Source: Sequoia sempervirens (Eukaryota; Streptophyta; Pinopsida; Cupressales; Cupressaceae). Taken from it: a DNA stretch of 64,000 nucleotides. A program made the translations under genes and the position numbers. This document shows, one piece after another, positions 12,124 to 24,311 of the stretch. Every line of letters starts with the position of its first letter. Position 1 is the stretch's first letter. A model generated the notes under the pieces. The model had not been told where the DNA came from and did no database searches. It saw only the letters and a program-made list of their open reading frames with translations. The stretch is taken from positions 220,504,552 to 220,568,551 of the forward strand of contig VDFB02373365.1 of NCBI GenBank assembly GCA_007258455.2, read 5' to 3'.

Positions 12124-14033
12124 AATGTGAATCCAGTCTTAACAACACATGTGATACAATCTATAGATGTTGGAGATGTTGTCCCATCTCCAGTCCTCCA
12201 GCTAATGTCTTTCCAAAAAATAGGAGGTGATCAAAGCCCGGTTGACCAGTACAAAGTTGTCCTCTCTGATGGAACCCACATGTAGATAGGAAATTTTCCT
12301 ATAAATTACAATGACCTTTTGTTTATAGGGGCATTGAAAATAGGCTCAATTTTTTGCTTGAAAAACTATTTGTGTAGAAATTTGCAGGAATCAAGGTTAG
12401 ATATAGTTCTGTCTTACTTGTACTTGTAGTTTTCTGCTTCCTTGTTTGTGGGGACTGCCTTTGAAAGTATTTAATGTTCGTTTGGTTCTAGGGAAATTGT
12501 CATACTATCCCTAGATGTCAAAATGTCAGATTGCCAGCTAATTGGAAAACCTAGATATTTGTTTAGAGATCAAGAAGAACAAATAGTTGGTTGCAACTCA
12601 CCCTCCCCATCCAAATGAGCCTCAACATTTGGAATTAATACATACCCAAGGCAACAAGATGCTCCTGTGAATATCAACCCTGTTAAAGGGTTTACCAAAC
12701 CAAATAGAAAATAAAAGGTCAAGTAACAACAAAAAGGGATATGCATCATTACAACAGACAGGGGCACGAGGGCTAAGTATTCAACTTTGATATTGTTGAC
12801 AATGAGGGAACATAAATATGAGTTATGCGCTTTAATGACATAAAAGAATTGCATTATGATAGGGTTGAGGTGGGTCGTACTTATTATGTGTCAAAGGGAT
12901 CGGTCAGATAGGCAGACAAGAAATTTAATAAGTTAAACAACCAGATGGAAATCATTTTGGATCAAAACTCAATGTTAAAATGTTGTAACGATGAGGCCTT
13001 TGTGCCAGATAAAGTATTTAAATTCATCCCATTAAATGAAATTACAAATTGCACTAATAACAATTTGATTAATGTTATTGGCACTATGGTGCATGTAGGA
13101 ATGGTATCGACTATATACAAAGAAAGGATCAGTCCCAAACAATTTAGAGGACTATTAAACTTAATGATTTTTCATCCTTTTCAATTGATGTTAATTTGTG
13201 GGGCTCAAATTGGGAAGCAAAGGGTGATGAGTTGGAGAGGTTGTACACCCCTAGTTCAGCTCTCATCCTTGCTATTAAAAATGCACATGTTGGGTACTTC
13301 AATGGAGTAGTTCTAAACAGAGATGTAGGGACTCTTCTATATATAAATCCTGACATAACAGAAGCACAACCCTTGATCCAATGAGGACATATTGATCCAC
13401 CTACTATTGAGCCCCTGTGGACAGTGCCTCGAAAGGTTGCTTTGGGAAATGGGAGAGTCATTATTGCATATATCTTGGATCACTGCCTTGGCTTGCCAGA
13501 AACTTTGCAAGCTAATCTCAACTCAATAGTAAAATATATAAAAACTGATGCATTCTATTATGTTGCATGTCCGTTGCAGTCGAATGGTAAGAAATACAAG
13601 AAAACGTGTGAATGGTTCAAGAAAAAATACATAGTTCTTCCATAAATTATAGACAGCAATTACTGACTGTGACTTTCAATATTTATAGCAACTAAACATG
13701 GAAGACCACACAGGTGAGATTTGGGCAACTACGTTTGACGAGGTTGCAACAAGCCTATTGCAAATGTCAACAAAACAACTTTACATGTTGCAATATGAGT
13801 CTACTAATGCAATGACTGCTGAGTCTGTTATCAATGATTTCACCTACACCTCATTTGTTTTCACTATTCTGATTAAAACTCAAACTTATATTTCAGACAC
13901 AAGACTTAAAACAACAATAGTGAAAGTTGCAAGGGTTAACTTTGAAGCTGAGTGCAAGTTGTTACTGTCAAATTTGTCTGCTATTTCCCCTACCATGCAA
14001 GAGTATCTAGAGATAGTTGTCATATTTCCTTGA
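12124..14033 (+). pseudogene. RPA1-type (replication protein A large subunit) pseudogene
   Basis: The segments read in RPA70 domain order. 12,124-12,330 is an RPA1N-like domain (SPVLQL, YKVVLSDGTHM, then an in-frame stop). 12,790-12,920 is the end of DBD-A (YDRVEVGRTYYVSKGSVR). 12,945-13,380 is DBD-B (FIPLNEI, NVIGTMVHVG, then, after a frame change, LWGSNWEAKGDELE and FNGVVLNRD). 13,424-13,645 is DBD-C with ACPLQSNGKKYKK, whose zinc site is incomplete. 13,698-14,033 is the C-terminal domain starting EDHTGEIWATTF. RPA1 binds single-stranded DNA during replication and repair. Stops and frame changes, with some linker lost or intronic, make this a pseudogene. It could be an ancient host paralogue or the last trace of a Helitron, since the Helitron at 56-63 kb also carries an RPA1-like gene. 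Identity is confident; origin is not. Confidence 0.8.
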
Positions 14034-17000
14034 ACACCAAAACAACCATGCCTAATTGTGACTTTACATATTTCTTATAGTTCATGTTGATTGGACATTT
14101 ACTTCGTTTTCTTCCCTCATAGTGCTTGTCACATCAAAAAGACCTTCCCTTTCTACTACTATTGCTTAGTTTTTCATCTGATTGGTTATATATTAAGACA
14201 ATGAAGTATAACTTATAATGTTTAACAAAAAAAGATACATAGTTTGTTTTCTTTTCTATTATTCATGTTGCTTATAATTTTTTTTTGTTTTAAGTGTATA
14301 TTTCAGATTTTATTTTATGTTGTTTATTTATATAGGGTTGTTGTCCTTTTTAAGAGATGTATCAGTATCTACAACTGTTCATATATATACTTGTGGACAT
14401 GGTTTTATTCATGTGTACATTTAAGTATGCATATAGATAAATATACATGCATGCAATTCAAATTTCCCACTGCATACAACTTTCTGGTATAGATGTGTGT
14501 AGATATATGTGTGTGTAATGGATATCTATGCGTATATGCATGCACAATTCAATATTTAAAGGTATTTGTGAATTGTTTTAAATAGAATGTTGTTGTCATC
14601 TTGTTTTCAATGTTCTCAGTACATAGAATATCTTGACAGAGTTATGTGTAGATATATGTGTCTATGATGTATTTGTCTATGTAAGTATCTATGTTTGGGT
14701 ATGCATCTAATGCTTCTCGAATGTTCTTGCTACTACTTTGCAATCTCTAATGATAGTGCCATGTTGGATATGGATGTCATATGGTTCTTGGCTATTATGT
14801 TTGTTACATATGTTGTGCAGCTCAATCCACAACCCAACACTGAACAATTCCTTATTGAAAATTCCATAAACTGCTCAATTACTTTGGTGAGTTTTCAATG
14901 CAAGGTATTATTACAACCATCACCAATATATGTGGCACATACATGAAAAAATGTTTCCATGGAAAGCTGTGTGAAGTGATGCTTGTTTCCTCTACGCAAG
15001 AAACATACACATATATCTGCATTTAAATTTATCTATATTTCTTTCACATGTATTGAAAACTTTGGGTGTGGATATGTATATATGTCATTTGTAGAAACAA
15101 TCATCACTATGGTGGCCCAAAATTTCCATAGCAGCTAAAGCTACAGAAAAAAGTCAACAATACCCTATGGAAAGTAACATAAACTACTCAATTGCTTTGG
15201 TCACTTTAGAACTCTAAATATTATTGTGCTCATTGCCAGTCTATGGAACGTATATATGAAACAATGTTGTTATTGGTTTGTTTTTATTGCTATGCAATGA
15301 TCACCCCTATATGGAAACAATAAATGGGAGTCTTTATTGCTTTGGAACAATTGCCTCTATATGGAAACTTTTACCCGATAGGCTATATGTGTGAACTTTG
15401 GATGGAATTTTTGTCAGCCTTACCAGTTTTAAAGCTACTTAACAACAATCACTGATGCAGATATATTTGCATATGCATTTGCATCCATATATTGGTGTAC
15501 ATTTTTGTTTTCCTCCTCCATCTTTAACAATTTCACTTTTCCAATGCATAGATAGGAATCTGGTGCGTCAAAATAACTTGCCATTAAAAAGTATGTAGTT
15601 CTTCTGTTGCATATCATTTTCCTTTCTGTGTATGCAGATATGTATGTATGTCAAATTAATTGTAAGCAACATATACTTCTGCCTTTTTTTACTGGTTGTA
15701 ATAGCAACTATCATTTTTGTGTTTTGTGGGCTTTTGCATTTGGTCCACTGTTGTAACCAATGTTGTTTTATTATGGCCTTGGTTTTGTGGCGATGGGTTG
15801 CAACACAGTAGTGGTGATGGTTGTAAGTAACACCTACCTATAAAATCTTCTAAAAACATAGTGAATGTCTACACAATATTTGATAGTACATTTTTGGGTG
15901 TCATTCTGTGGGTTTCCCTTGTTCCCCAACAAAGTTGTTAGTAAGGAGGGTAAGCTTCTGTGAAGGTGTAGGTGCGATCATCAGCTGTGGAATTTCTATG
16001 ATGGTGGTTCGAGGTTATTTTTTGTTTTTAGCATCAGGTGATGGTTGCAAAAGCATTACAAAAGTGTCTTGGCCATAAATGAAACAATATAGCTTTTAGC
16101 TAAGGAATTACAATCATGACTACAAAATGAAAGGCATAGATGAAACAATATTGGTATTAGCAGTTATGCAAACGGGGAAAGCGACAAAGATAATTTCATG
16201 CCCATGTTTCCTAGTTCACAACCAGTATTCACCATTGTGTGTAGATATGTATGATTGTAAGCTCAGATGCAGAGAACATTCATATATACTCCTTATGTTT
16301 ATTCTTTGAATAAGGTAGTTCTTTTTTTTTGATCTCTATAGTTAAACTTCTACACAGAAATTAATTGTTGCTTCATATCATGTAGCCTTTTGTCTATTGG
16401 TTGAGAGTTTCTGTCACATGTAACAAAAGAACGGGTACCTATGTTTCAATTGATAGCTGCAATTTTGTTGTTTGAGACCCACATCATGCGTTTATTGAAA
16501 TTTATTTTCTCAAGTGAAACATGTGGTACCTGTTCTTCTGTAAAGTAATTACCTTAGTCTTAGGATTTTCAAGTTCTTTTTTGCCAAGGAAAATGGGGGG
16601 GGAATAATACACATGTGTCAAATCACATTTTCCCAGATATGTTTAAAATATCGAGAAACATAGCAAGCATCTGTGAAATTCCCAAAGGTTCCAAGCTCAA
16701 GAGCTAGTGTCCTTCAGCTTTCGCAAAAATACTTGGAGGTTATTTTGTGTCTTTTGCATGGGGTGATTCTTGCAAAAGCATAAGAAAATTGTCACCTGTG
16801 ATAATTTTTTCCCTGGATATTTTGCACAGAAGCTAGCGGGGAGATATGTGTTTGAAGAAAGTGACAAGGGGAGTATATCAAAAAAACCCTTTGCAATAAT
16901 GTTTCAATTGGGGTTTGTGTAGGCATTCACTACGTTTTCCAAGGATTTAAAAGCATCTATTACTTAGAACCATGATAACTACATGGAAAGCATACCATAA

Positions 17001-17884
17001 TTAACCCTAAGATACAAGTCCGAACAAGCATTGCTTAGCTTTTGTGGAGTTGGTTAGATGTTACTTTGTGTTCTTTGCATGAGGCGATGGTCGTAAAAAC
17101 TCTACAAAAGTTCAAGTTATGATAATTCTTTACCCATTTCTTGCAAGAATGAATCTTGTATATGACACTTGAAAATAAAATTTATCATTCCAAGAATGTC
17201 CCATAAAGTAGACATAGGGATTAGTATGTATCAATGGTATTTGCAAAGATCTTCTATGACATGCATACATACCTCTGCATAGGGAAAATACATTGTCCAC
17301 CACTGTGAACAATCATGGCATCAATATTCCTTCATATCTTTGAAGACTATAACTTATGGGTATATTTGTGTAACAACCTATGATGCTCCATGGGAAAATT
17401 TGTTAGCGTGGGCAGGAGCCTCAAAAAATAAATTATTTGAATGGTAGACTGTGTATGAAGTCTAATAAGGAACATTGATTTCACCATTCATTAGAGTAGT
17501 GGCCACCCAATATTAGAGAGCATGCCTCAATTTGTTCTCTTCCATTTTATATTTTCTATGTGTACAACTGAATTCTTCACTTGAACTAGGTTTTTTGTGA
17601 TTACTTGTAGATCCACCTTTGTATTTTTCTAGATACTCTAGGATACATACCAAAAATTAGAGTGCACTATAAATCAAAAACGTTGATCGTCTCCAACAAT
17701 ACTATTCATTGCCATCATCATCAAAAGTTTCTCTTCTTTATGGTAAGTGAATTTCTTCTCCTTTCCTCTTCATCTCTATGCATATAGAATCTACACCATC
17801 TCTAAATTCACTTCCTTATATCACTTTTTATATATGTGACATGTAATTGTGGTATTACATATATTTCGCTTATAAATTATAGAG
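14034..17884. repeat. Repeat mosaic, no gene recognised
   Basis: Includes ATGT-rich tracts near 14,380-14,545, copies of the TATGTATGTCAAATT-type module near 15,630-15,680 and 16,235-16,300, two R3 copies (15,890-16,060 and 16,720-16,890), a TTTCCAAGGATTTAAAAG-type module near 16,900-17,000 and a rearranged R4 fragment near 17,285-17,420. 17,520-17,884 is unrecognised DNA flanking the copia insertion. Confidence 0.5.
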
Positions 17885-17889
17885 CCATT

Positions 17890-19144
17890 TGTTGGAATAT
17901 TGTGCCTCAATCTCACAGGATGAAACCTCTGAAAGAGCCAAGTCGATGTGACATCTTTATTGTCTGGCCGACTAACAGTTGTGCAACCTTGTGAAATGTT
18001 CAGGTTGTCGAGACCTTGTTGATGTCTTGCCGACTGGAGCTATCATTGTGACTTGTGTTCACTGTGACCCTCTGCCGAGTGGGTTGGTCTTGCCGACGGT
18101 TTGATTCCTAGCGGATGTTGGGGAGACTCATGGCGACTGCAGTTATCAGGGAGACTCTTGGCTGAAAGGTTTGCTTTCGGTATGAAGTCTTAGTGATGTA
18201 AGATGTCTCACCGACTGTTATTCACTCAGAGTCATCAGAGTAACATGAAGGCTTCGGTATGAAGTCTTAGCGATGGATGTTTGTCTTGCCGACATTGCTA
18301 CATGTGTTTATTATCAGATGTTTTCGGTGAGACTCTTGGTGAAAGGTGGTTTCGGTGTAACATGAAGGCTCCGGTATGATCTCTTGGCGAATAGTGATAG
18401 TCTCGCCAATGGGAATGCTGGTGTCTATGTGACCTTTGAACATCGGTATGACCTCTCACCAAATAACGATTGTCTTAGCGAATAGCGCTACATGTGATGA
18501 TATCGATATGATGTCATGGCGACAAGGAGAAGTCTGAGCGACAACTTTTGAACGATTGTTGGGTATTGTGGCATCGGGGAGACACGATTAGTGTCTCATT
18601 GACATGCGACACAGGTTGAATGATTTGACCGATTGGAAGACTATCCTACGTGGTGTGTCTTTGACCAATTAGAGGAGTAGAATGGGAACTGCTAGCAGTT
18701 GAACTGTTATGACCATTTCTGTGAGGAAGTTCAACAGACCAAGGACGATCAGTGGGATGAAAAATCTGCGAATAATTGGATGAATAGTTTGAAGTGTGAT
18801 CAGTTGAATTCAATTCTGAGAGCACTGTAACTTGAATGTTCTGTAAAAGGTTGATAAAGGATTATGCTATTGTAAATTGACATCAGAGAGTGAAGTCCGT
18901 ACTATGTATGTAACTTCATTACTATAATACAAAGGGGTTTTTCTTGGTGTGGTGGGTTTTTCTCCCGTAAGGGTTTTCCCACGTAAATCTGGTGTTCATC
19001 TGTGTATCTTCATTTCTTTGTTTCTACTATTTCTTTCAAGTGTATCTTAATTGGACTGTAATTGAAAATTTAAAAGCACTTCTACATTCTTCCTTGAGGT
19101 TTTGACATTAGGAGAGTTAGTTCTGCACCTTAGCTTTCCTTACA
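17890..19144 (+). repeat. Copia 5' LTR
   Basis: 1255 bp, starting TGTTGGAATATTG and ending CTTTCCTTACA, directly followed by the primer-binding site. The 3' LTR repeats it. The interior is rich in short degenerate repeats around (G/C)TCTTGGCGA and GTATGAAGTCTTAG. Relative to the 3' LTR it has an extra block of about 70 bp near 18,197-18,265, between two ATGAAGTCTTAG copies, and lacks a block of about 40 bp. Confidence 0.95.
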
Positions 19145-19146
19145 AG

Positions 19147-19164
19147 TGGTATCAGAGCCTGGCC
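19147..19164 (+). other. Copia primer-binding site
   Basis: TGGTATCAGAGCCTGG lies 2 bp after the LTR and matches the initiator-methionine tRNA 3' end used by most plant copia elements. Confidence 0.9.
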
Positions 19165-19259
19165 AGTTGTGTTATCCTTGTGGGTACGTTGGATTTTTTG
19201 TGTCAATTCTGTTCAGTGGGAGTCTTGTAGAAGTTTGGTAATTCGAATTATAGGTTAAG

Positions 19260-20046
19260 ATGGCAAGCACATCAGGAAAGATTGAAATTGAGAAATTCAA
19301 TGGAAGCAATTTGGAGTTGTGGTAACTTAAAATGGAAAATCTGTTGGTTGATCATGATCTTTGGATTGTTGTGTCTGGAATGAAGCCTACATGCATGAAG
19401 CAAGAGGATTGGGACCTCGCAGATAGAAAATCAAAGGGGCTGATAAGGCTCTATTTAGCAGACTTTGTTCTTCTAAATGTTCATGAAGAAAAGACTGGCA
19501 GCTATTTATCAGGGCAAGTCCTTGGTGAATAAATTATTCTTGAGGAAGAAGTTGTACTCTTTGAGAATGTAGGAAGGAGGGTTCGTTGCTGATCATTTGA
19601 ACGCTTTCAACATGCTGATTGCATAGTTAACATCTATGGGTGTGAAGATTGATGAAGAAGATTGTTGTATGCTGTTATTATGTTCTTTACCAGATTCTTG
19701 GGATCACCTGATGATGGCTATTGAGAGTACGAAATCCACTTTTAAGATGGAAGATGTTGTTGCTTCTTTGTTATCAGAAGAGATGAGAAGGAAATCTTTT
19801 GAGATGGCGAAGGAGGCTCTTTCTGTTAGAGGCAGATTGAAAGAAAAAGGAAACAAGAAGGACAAGAAGTCCAAATCCAAATCAGAAGGGAGATCAAAGT
19901 CTCCTGGCAAGAATTCCAAGGTGTAGTGCTAGAATTGTGGGCAACCTGGTCATGTCCGAAAGGATTGTAAAGAGGAGAAAAAGAAGAAGAAATATTCTTC
20001 TGACAATGATTCTTCTCAGAGTGATGCAGACGCTTTCATTGCATCC
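19260..20046 (+). pseudogene. Copia gag (UBN2-type capsid plus CCHC knuckle)
   Basis: The ATG at 19,260 opens a gag that assembles the element's particle. The N-terminus (IEKFNGSNLELW, then a stop) is followed by a capsid region with KSLVNKLFLRKKLYSL and a LNAFNMLI helix. A frame change lies around 19,505-19,520. A basic K/S-rich linker (19,850-19,920) precedes the nucleocapsid knuckle C-(stop)-NCGQPGHVRKDC at 19,927-19,968, of spacing CX2CX4HX4C. At least five in-frame stops occur, three of them TAG where the family would have Gln. Gag and protease share a frame from about 19,540 on. Confidence 0.9.
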
Positions 20047-20600
20047 TTGGCTATGCAGGCATCAGATGATGTCTGGCTGATTGATTCTGGAGCATCTTTC
20101 CACATGACATCTCACAAAGACTGGTTCACGAAGTATGAAAAATACGATGGTGGAAAGTTGTATTTGGCAAGTGATTCATCTTTGGAAATAGTTGGCCATG
20201 GAAGATTCAGAATTCAATTCCCTGATGGAAGAGTGAAGGGAATCAATTATGTAATGCATATACCAGGTCTGACTCAAAATCTACTTTTTGTTAGTATGTT
20301 GAATGATATTGGAGTGCAAGTCACGTTCTCTGGAAATGGCTGCAAGATGACTAGAGGGTCTATGGTGCTAGCAAGAGGTGCTTGTATTGGTACCTTGTAT
20401 AAGCTTGATGCACATGCTGTGCAATGCAATAGTGTCTCTGCCAAGTCATAGAAAGCTACTCATGGGGGAAAAGAGGAAAAAGTTCCTGATAGTGTAAACT
20501 CTATGGAAGTTAAACTTCTAGTAGAAAAGACTATGCTCTGGCATCATAGGCTTGGCCACATTGGTGAGAAAGGTTTAAAAACCTTAAAGAATACAAAACC
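20047..20600 (+). pseudogene. Copia aspartic protease and pre-integrase domain
   Basis: The protease has the catalytic triad in WLIDSGASFHM (about 20,074-20,106), followed by the usual GHGRFRI and IPGLTQNLLFVSML segments. It would process the gag-pol polyprotein. After a TAG at 20,449 the pre-integrase zinc region follows with MLWHHRLGHIGEKGLK (about 20,530-20,580). A stop lies just after. The protease core itself is uninterrupted. Confidence 0.9.
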
Positions 20601-21446
20601 TGGTTGAGGGGCTTAAAGTTGTAACCATCGTTTCAAAGTTTTGTGAACATTTGTATATATGGTAAACAACAGGTGACAAACTTTATTCCAGTCCTGCGAT
20701 CTTCGGTTTTACTTGATTATAGCCATTTGGTGTTTTTGGTCCTAGTGAATGTTCCTTCTTTGTCTAAGTCAAGGTATTATGTATCGTTCATTGATGATTA
20801 TTCAAAAAGAGCATTTGTCTATTTTTTGAAAAGTAAATCAGAAGTGTTCAGTCATTTTAAGGAATTTAAAAACCTTGTAGAAAATCATACTAGAAGAAAA
20901 ATAAAATGTTTAAGGACTGATAATGGTGGTGAGTTTGTTAAATTAGTTTGAGGCACCACAAGATCATGGGATTAAAAGACATAAAACTTCATGCCGCTCC
21001 AGCAGCAAGAATGGAGTTGCATAAAGGTTCCATGAGGGACAATGATGGGAAGAGCCTAGAGTATGTTGAGTCTTTTGTTGTGAAACTACGGAGGTTGAAG
21101 GTGGTGGGTTGTTGCAACATGTTACTTGATAAACCGTTCTCCTAATTCTGCTCTTGTTGAGAAAACACCTTTGGAAGCATGGTCTAGTAAGAATCCCTCT
21201 CTAAGACACATTCATGTTTTTGGCTATGAGGCATATGCATATGTGCTGAATGAGAAAAGATCTAAATTGGAGAACAAGGCTTTTAAATGTATTTTTATTG
21301 GCTATAGTGTTGGCATAAAAGGATACAAGCTTTGGAATCCTGATATGGAGAAGGTTCTATACATAAGAAGTGTTATCTTTCATGAGCTGAAGCCTTCTAC
21401 CTTGGATCTGATCCGAGGGAACAAAATCAAAAATAAAAGGATGTAG
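20601..21446 (+). pseudogene. Copia integrase
   Basis: Integrase inserts the cDNA copy. The first catalytic Asp region is altered, but SRYYVSFIDDYSKRAFVYFLK and LRTDNGGEF (second catalytic Asp) are clear at about 20,772-20,935. The stretch that should hold the catalytic Glu (20,950-21,120) has many stops and frame changes. It resumes with INRSPNSALVEKTPLEAW and the C-terminal HVFGYEAYAYV and KCIFIGYS motifs up to 21,446. Non-functional. Confidence 0.9.
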
Positions 21447-21753
21447 TTGAAATTTCCTGCGACACCCGGATAAGAGGAATTGGAAGTTAAAATGTACCTT
21501 AAAGGCGAGGAGAGCTCAAGTAGTTTTAGAGAGTTCTAAAGAACAACCTACGGCCCTCACGTGACAAGTGAGGAGGTCAACTTCGTGAAAAGGAAGCAAC
21601 GTGGTATGGGTTTTCTTTGATAGATTCTATTTATTACCTATGCTTCAATTTGCTTGAAGTGAGCCTAGAATTTGTGAAAGAAGGCATTTAAGATGTCACG
21701 ATTCAAACTCTGGTTGGAAACCATGAATGAAGAAATGAAATCTTAGAAAAAGA
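21447..21753 (+). other. Degraded integrase-RT linker of the copia element
   Basis: Corresponds to the poorly conserved linker between integrase and reverse transcriptase. No uninterrupted frame. A MNEEM-like start of the RT region is suggested near 21,722. Confidence 0.5.
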
Positions 21754-22661
21754 ATGATGCTGGAGTTTGGTGCCCTTGCACGAGAAGACCAAAAGTACAT
21801 TGGAGCTGCAAATGGAGGTATTCAAAAGAAAATAGAGCTGGATGGCGGTGTGGAAAAATATAAAGCGAGGTTAGTTTCTGAAGAGGTTATTCAGTGGGGA
21901 ATTGATTATGGAGAAAATTATTTCCTACGTAGCTAAATGGCGTCCATTATTTCTTTGTCACTGCAACAACATATAACAGGGAATTGAACGGTGGATGTAT
22001 AGATACAACATTTCTTCATGGTGATCTTTGAAGAAATTTATGTCAACTTGAGCACTGTGGAGAAAGAATTAAAAAATTGGTTTTGCAAGTTAAAAATATT
22101 TGTATGGATTAAAGCAGTCTCTAGAATGTGGTACCAAAGTTTGACACTTTTGTTTTGTCATTGGGATTTGTAAGATCAAAATCGGACCATTGTGTGTATT
22201 ACAAAGCTGAAAGTGATCGAGTTCTTATTATTGCTCTCTATGTTGATGATATGTTGTTCATAGGCAATAGTAAGTTAATGATTTCTGATCTTAAGTCTCA
22301 GTTGTCTGCACAATTTGAAATGAAAGATCTTGGTGCAGCAAGGTATATTCTAGGAATGGAAATAACCAGGGACAAGAATAGTAGAAAACTTTGGCTCTGT
22401 CAGAGTAAGTATATTAAGACTGTTCTAGAGAGATTTTGTATGACTGACTGCAAGCAGCTAGTTGTTCCAGTTTTGCAGGGAACGAAGCTATTTGTTGAAG
22501 ACTGTCCAAAATCTCATATTGAGATGGAGGACATGACCAATGTACCTTATGCTAGTGCGGTTGGCAGTCTTATGTATGCAATGGTCTGTACAAGGCCATA
22601 CATTGCCCAAGCAGTGGGAGTACTTAGTCGATTTATGGATAATCCTGGAAGGTCACATTAG
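21754..22661 (+). pseudogene. Copia reverse transcriptase
   Basis: RVT_2-type polymerase. The N-terminal half (EKYKARLVSEEVIQWGIDYGENY, then a stop) is broken by frame changes between 21,936 and 22,128. The C-terminal half is uninterrupted: SDHCVYYKAESDRVLIIALYVDD with the catalytic YVDD at 22,239-22,250, then FEMKDLGAARYILGMEI and the MYAMVCTRPYIAQAVG segment. A stop at 22,659 replaces an expected Trp. Confidence 0.92.
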
Positions 22662-23228
22662 GATGCTATGAAAAGAGTAGTCAGATATCTGAAGGGAATT
22701 TCAGAATATGCATTGTGTTACCATGGAAATTTGGTTGAATCATAGAGGACTCTCAACATTCGAGGTTATGTGGATTCTAATTGGGCAGAGGACATTGATA
22801 GCAGAAGATCCACCAGTGGATATATTTTCATGTTGAATGGTGGTGCAGTTAGTTGGATGAGTAAGCGGTAGGCTGTAGTTGCTTTGTCCACTACAGAGGA
22901 AGAGTACATGGCAGCAACACATGCCTATAAAGAAGCAATCTAGTTAAGACATTTGTATTCTAACATTGGTTTTGATGCAGAGCAAATAAAAATTTACTAT
23001 GACAGTCAGAGTGCTATCTGTTTGGCAAAAAATCCTACTTTCCATGCCAGCATGAAACATATAGATGTATAGTATCATTTTGTATGGGATATGGTGGAGG
23101 ATGGAAAGGTCTCTTTAGAAAAAGTGGATACTCTGGAGAATGTTGCAGATGCATTGACGAAGCCAGTGAGCAAAGACAAGTTAAGGTGGTGTGCCAGTTC
23201 GATGGGCCTCAGGGCACATGAATTTTAG
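22662..23228 (+). pseudogene. Copia RNase H
   Basis: Follows RT in the same frame and removes RNA from the RNA-DNA hybrid. Visible motifs: GYVDSNWAEDIDSRRSTSGYIF, ALSTTEEEYMA and YYDSQSAICLA, ending NVADALTKPVSKDKL and a stop at 23,226-23,228. Internal stops (at SKR-stop-AVV, EAI-stop-LRH and DV-stop-YHF) sit where Gln, Trp and Gln are usual, so each fits a single transition. Confidence 0.92.
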
Positions 23229-23267
23229 TAGTTTTGTTGTGCTCTGGAGGTACCTATGTGATCTTCA

Positions 23268-23280
23268 TCAAGTGGGAGAT
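23268..23280 (+). other. Copia polypurine tract
   Basis: CAAGTGGGAGAT lies immediately before the TG of the 3' LTR, the normal place for the plus-strand primer. Confidence 0.85.
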
Positions 23281-24311
23281 TGTTGGAATATTGTGCCTCA
23301 ATCTCACAGGCTGAAACCTCTGAAAGACCCAAATCGGTGTGACATCTTTATTGTCTGGCCGACTAACAGTTGTGCAACCTTGTGAAATGTTCAGGTCGCC
23401 GAGACCTTGTTGATGTCTTGCCAACTGGAGCTATCACTATGACTTGTTGTGTTCACTGTAATCCTCTGTCGAGTGGGTTGGTCTTGCTGATGGTTTGATT
23501 CCTAGAGGATGTCGGGGAGACTCATGGCAACTGCAGTTATCGGGGAGACTCTTGGCCGAAAGGTTTGATTTCGATATGAAGTCTTAGTGATGGATGTTTG
23601 TCTTGCCGACATTGCTAAGTGTGTTTATTATTGGATGTCTTCAGTGAGACTCCTGGAAAAAGGTGGTTTCGGTGTAACATGAAGGCTCTGGTATGATCTC
23701 TTGGCGAATAGCGATAGTCTCACCAATGGGAATGCTGGTATCTATGTGACCTTTGAACATCAATATGACCTCTCACTGAATAGCGATTGTCCTGGCGAAT
23801 AGCGCTACATGTGATGATATCAGTATGATGTCTTGGCAAAAAGGGGAAGTCTGAGCGACAGCATTTGAACTCGGTGTAACCTCTTGCCGAAGGTGATGAG
23901 TCTGGCCAATATCGACAGTTGAGTATTGTGGCATCGAGGAGACACAGTTAGTGTCTCACCGACATGCGACACAGGTTGAACGCTTTGACCGATTATAAGA
24001 CTATCCTACATGGTGTGTCTTTGACCAATTAGAGGAGCAGAATGGGAACCGCTAGTAGTTGAACTGTTATGACCATTTTTGTGAGGAATTTGAACATACC
24101 AGGGACGATCAGTGGGATGAACAATCTGTGAACAGTTGGATGAATAGTTCGAAGTGTGATCAGTTGAATTCAATTATGAGAGCACTATAACTTGAATGTT
24201 CTGTACAAGGTTGATCAAGGATTATGCTGTTGTAAATTGACATCAGAGAGTGAAGCCCGTACTCTATATGTAACTTCATTACTGTAATTCAAAGGGGTTT
24301 TTCTTGGTGTG
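23281..24311 (+). repeat. Copia 3' LTR, first part
   Basis: Matches the 5' LTR from its first base up to TTCTTGGTGTG, where the gypsy element enters; GTGTG (24,307-24,311) is the left copy of the gypsy duplication. It lacks about 70 bp present in the 5' LTR and has about 40 bp extra near 23,878-23,920. Confidence 0.95.

Noticed and set aside
12570..12854. 94-codon minus-strand frame with hydrophobic stretches
   Set aside because: Lies antisense to the RPA1 pseudogene segment between RPA1N and DBD-A; no independent support.
13144..13461. 105-codon minus-strand frame
   Set aside because: Antisense shadow of the RPA1 DBD-B region.
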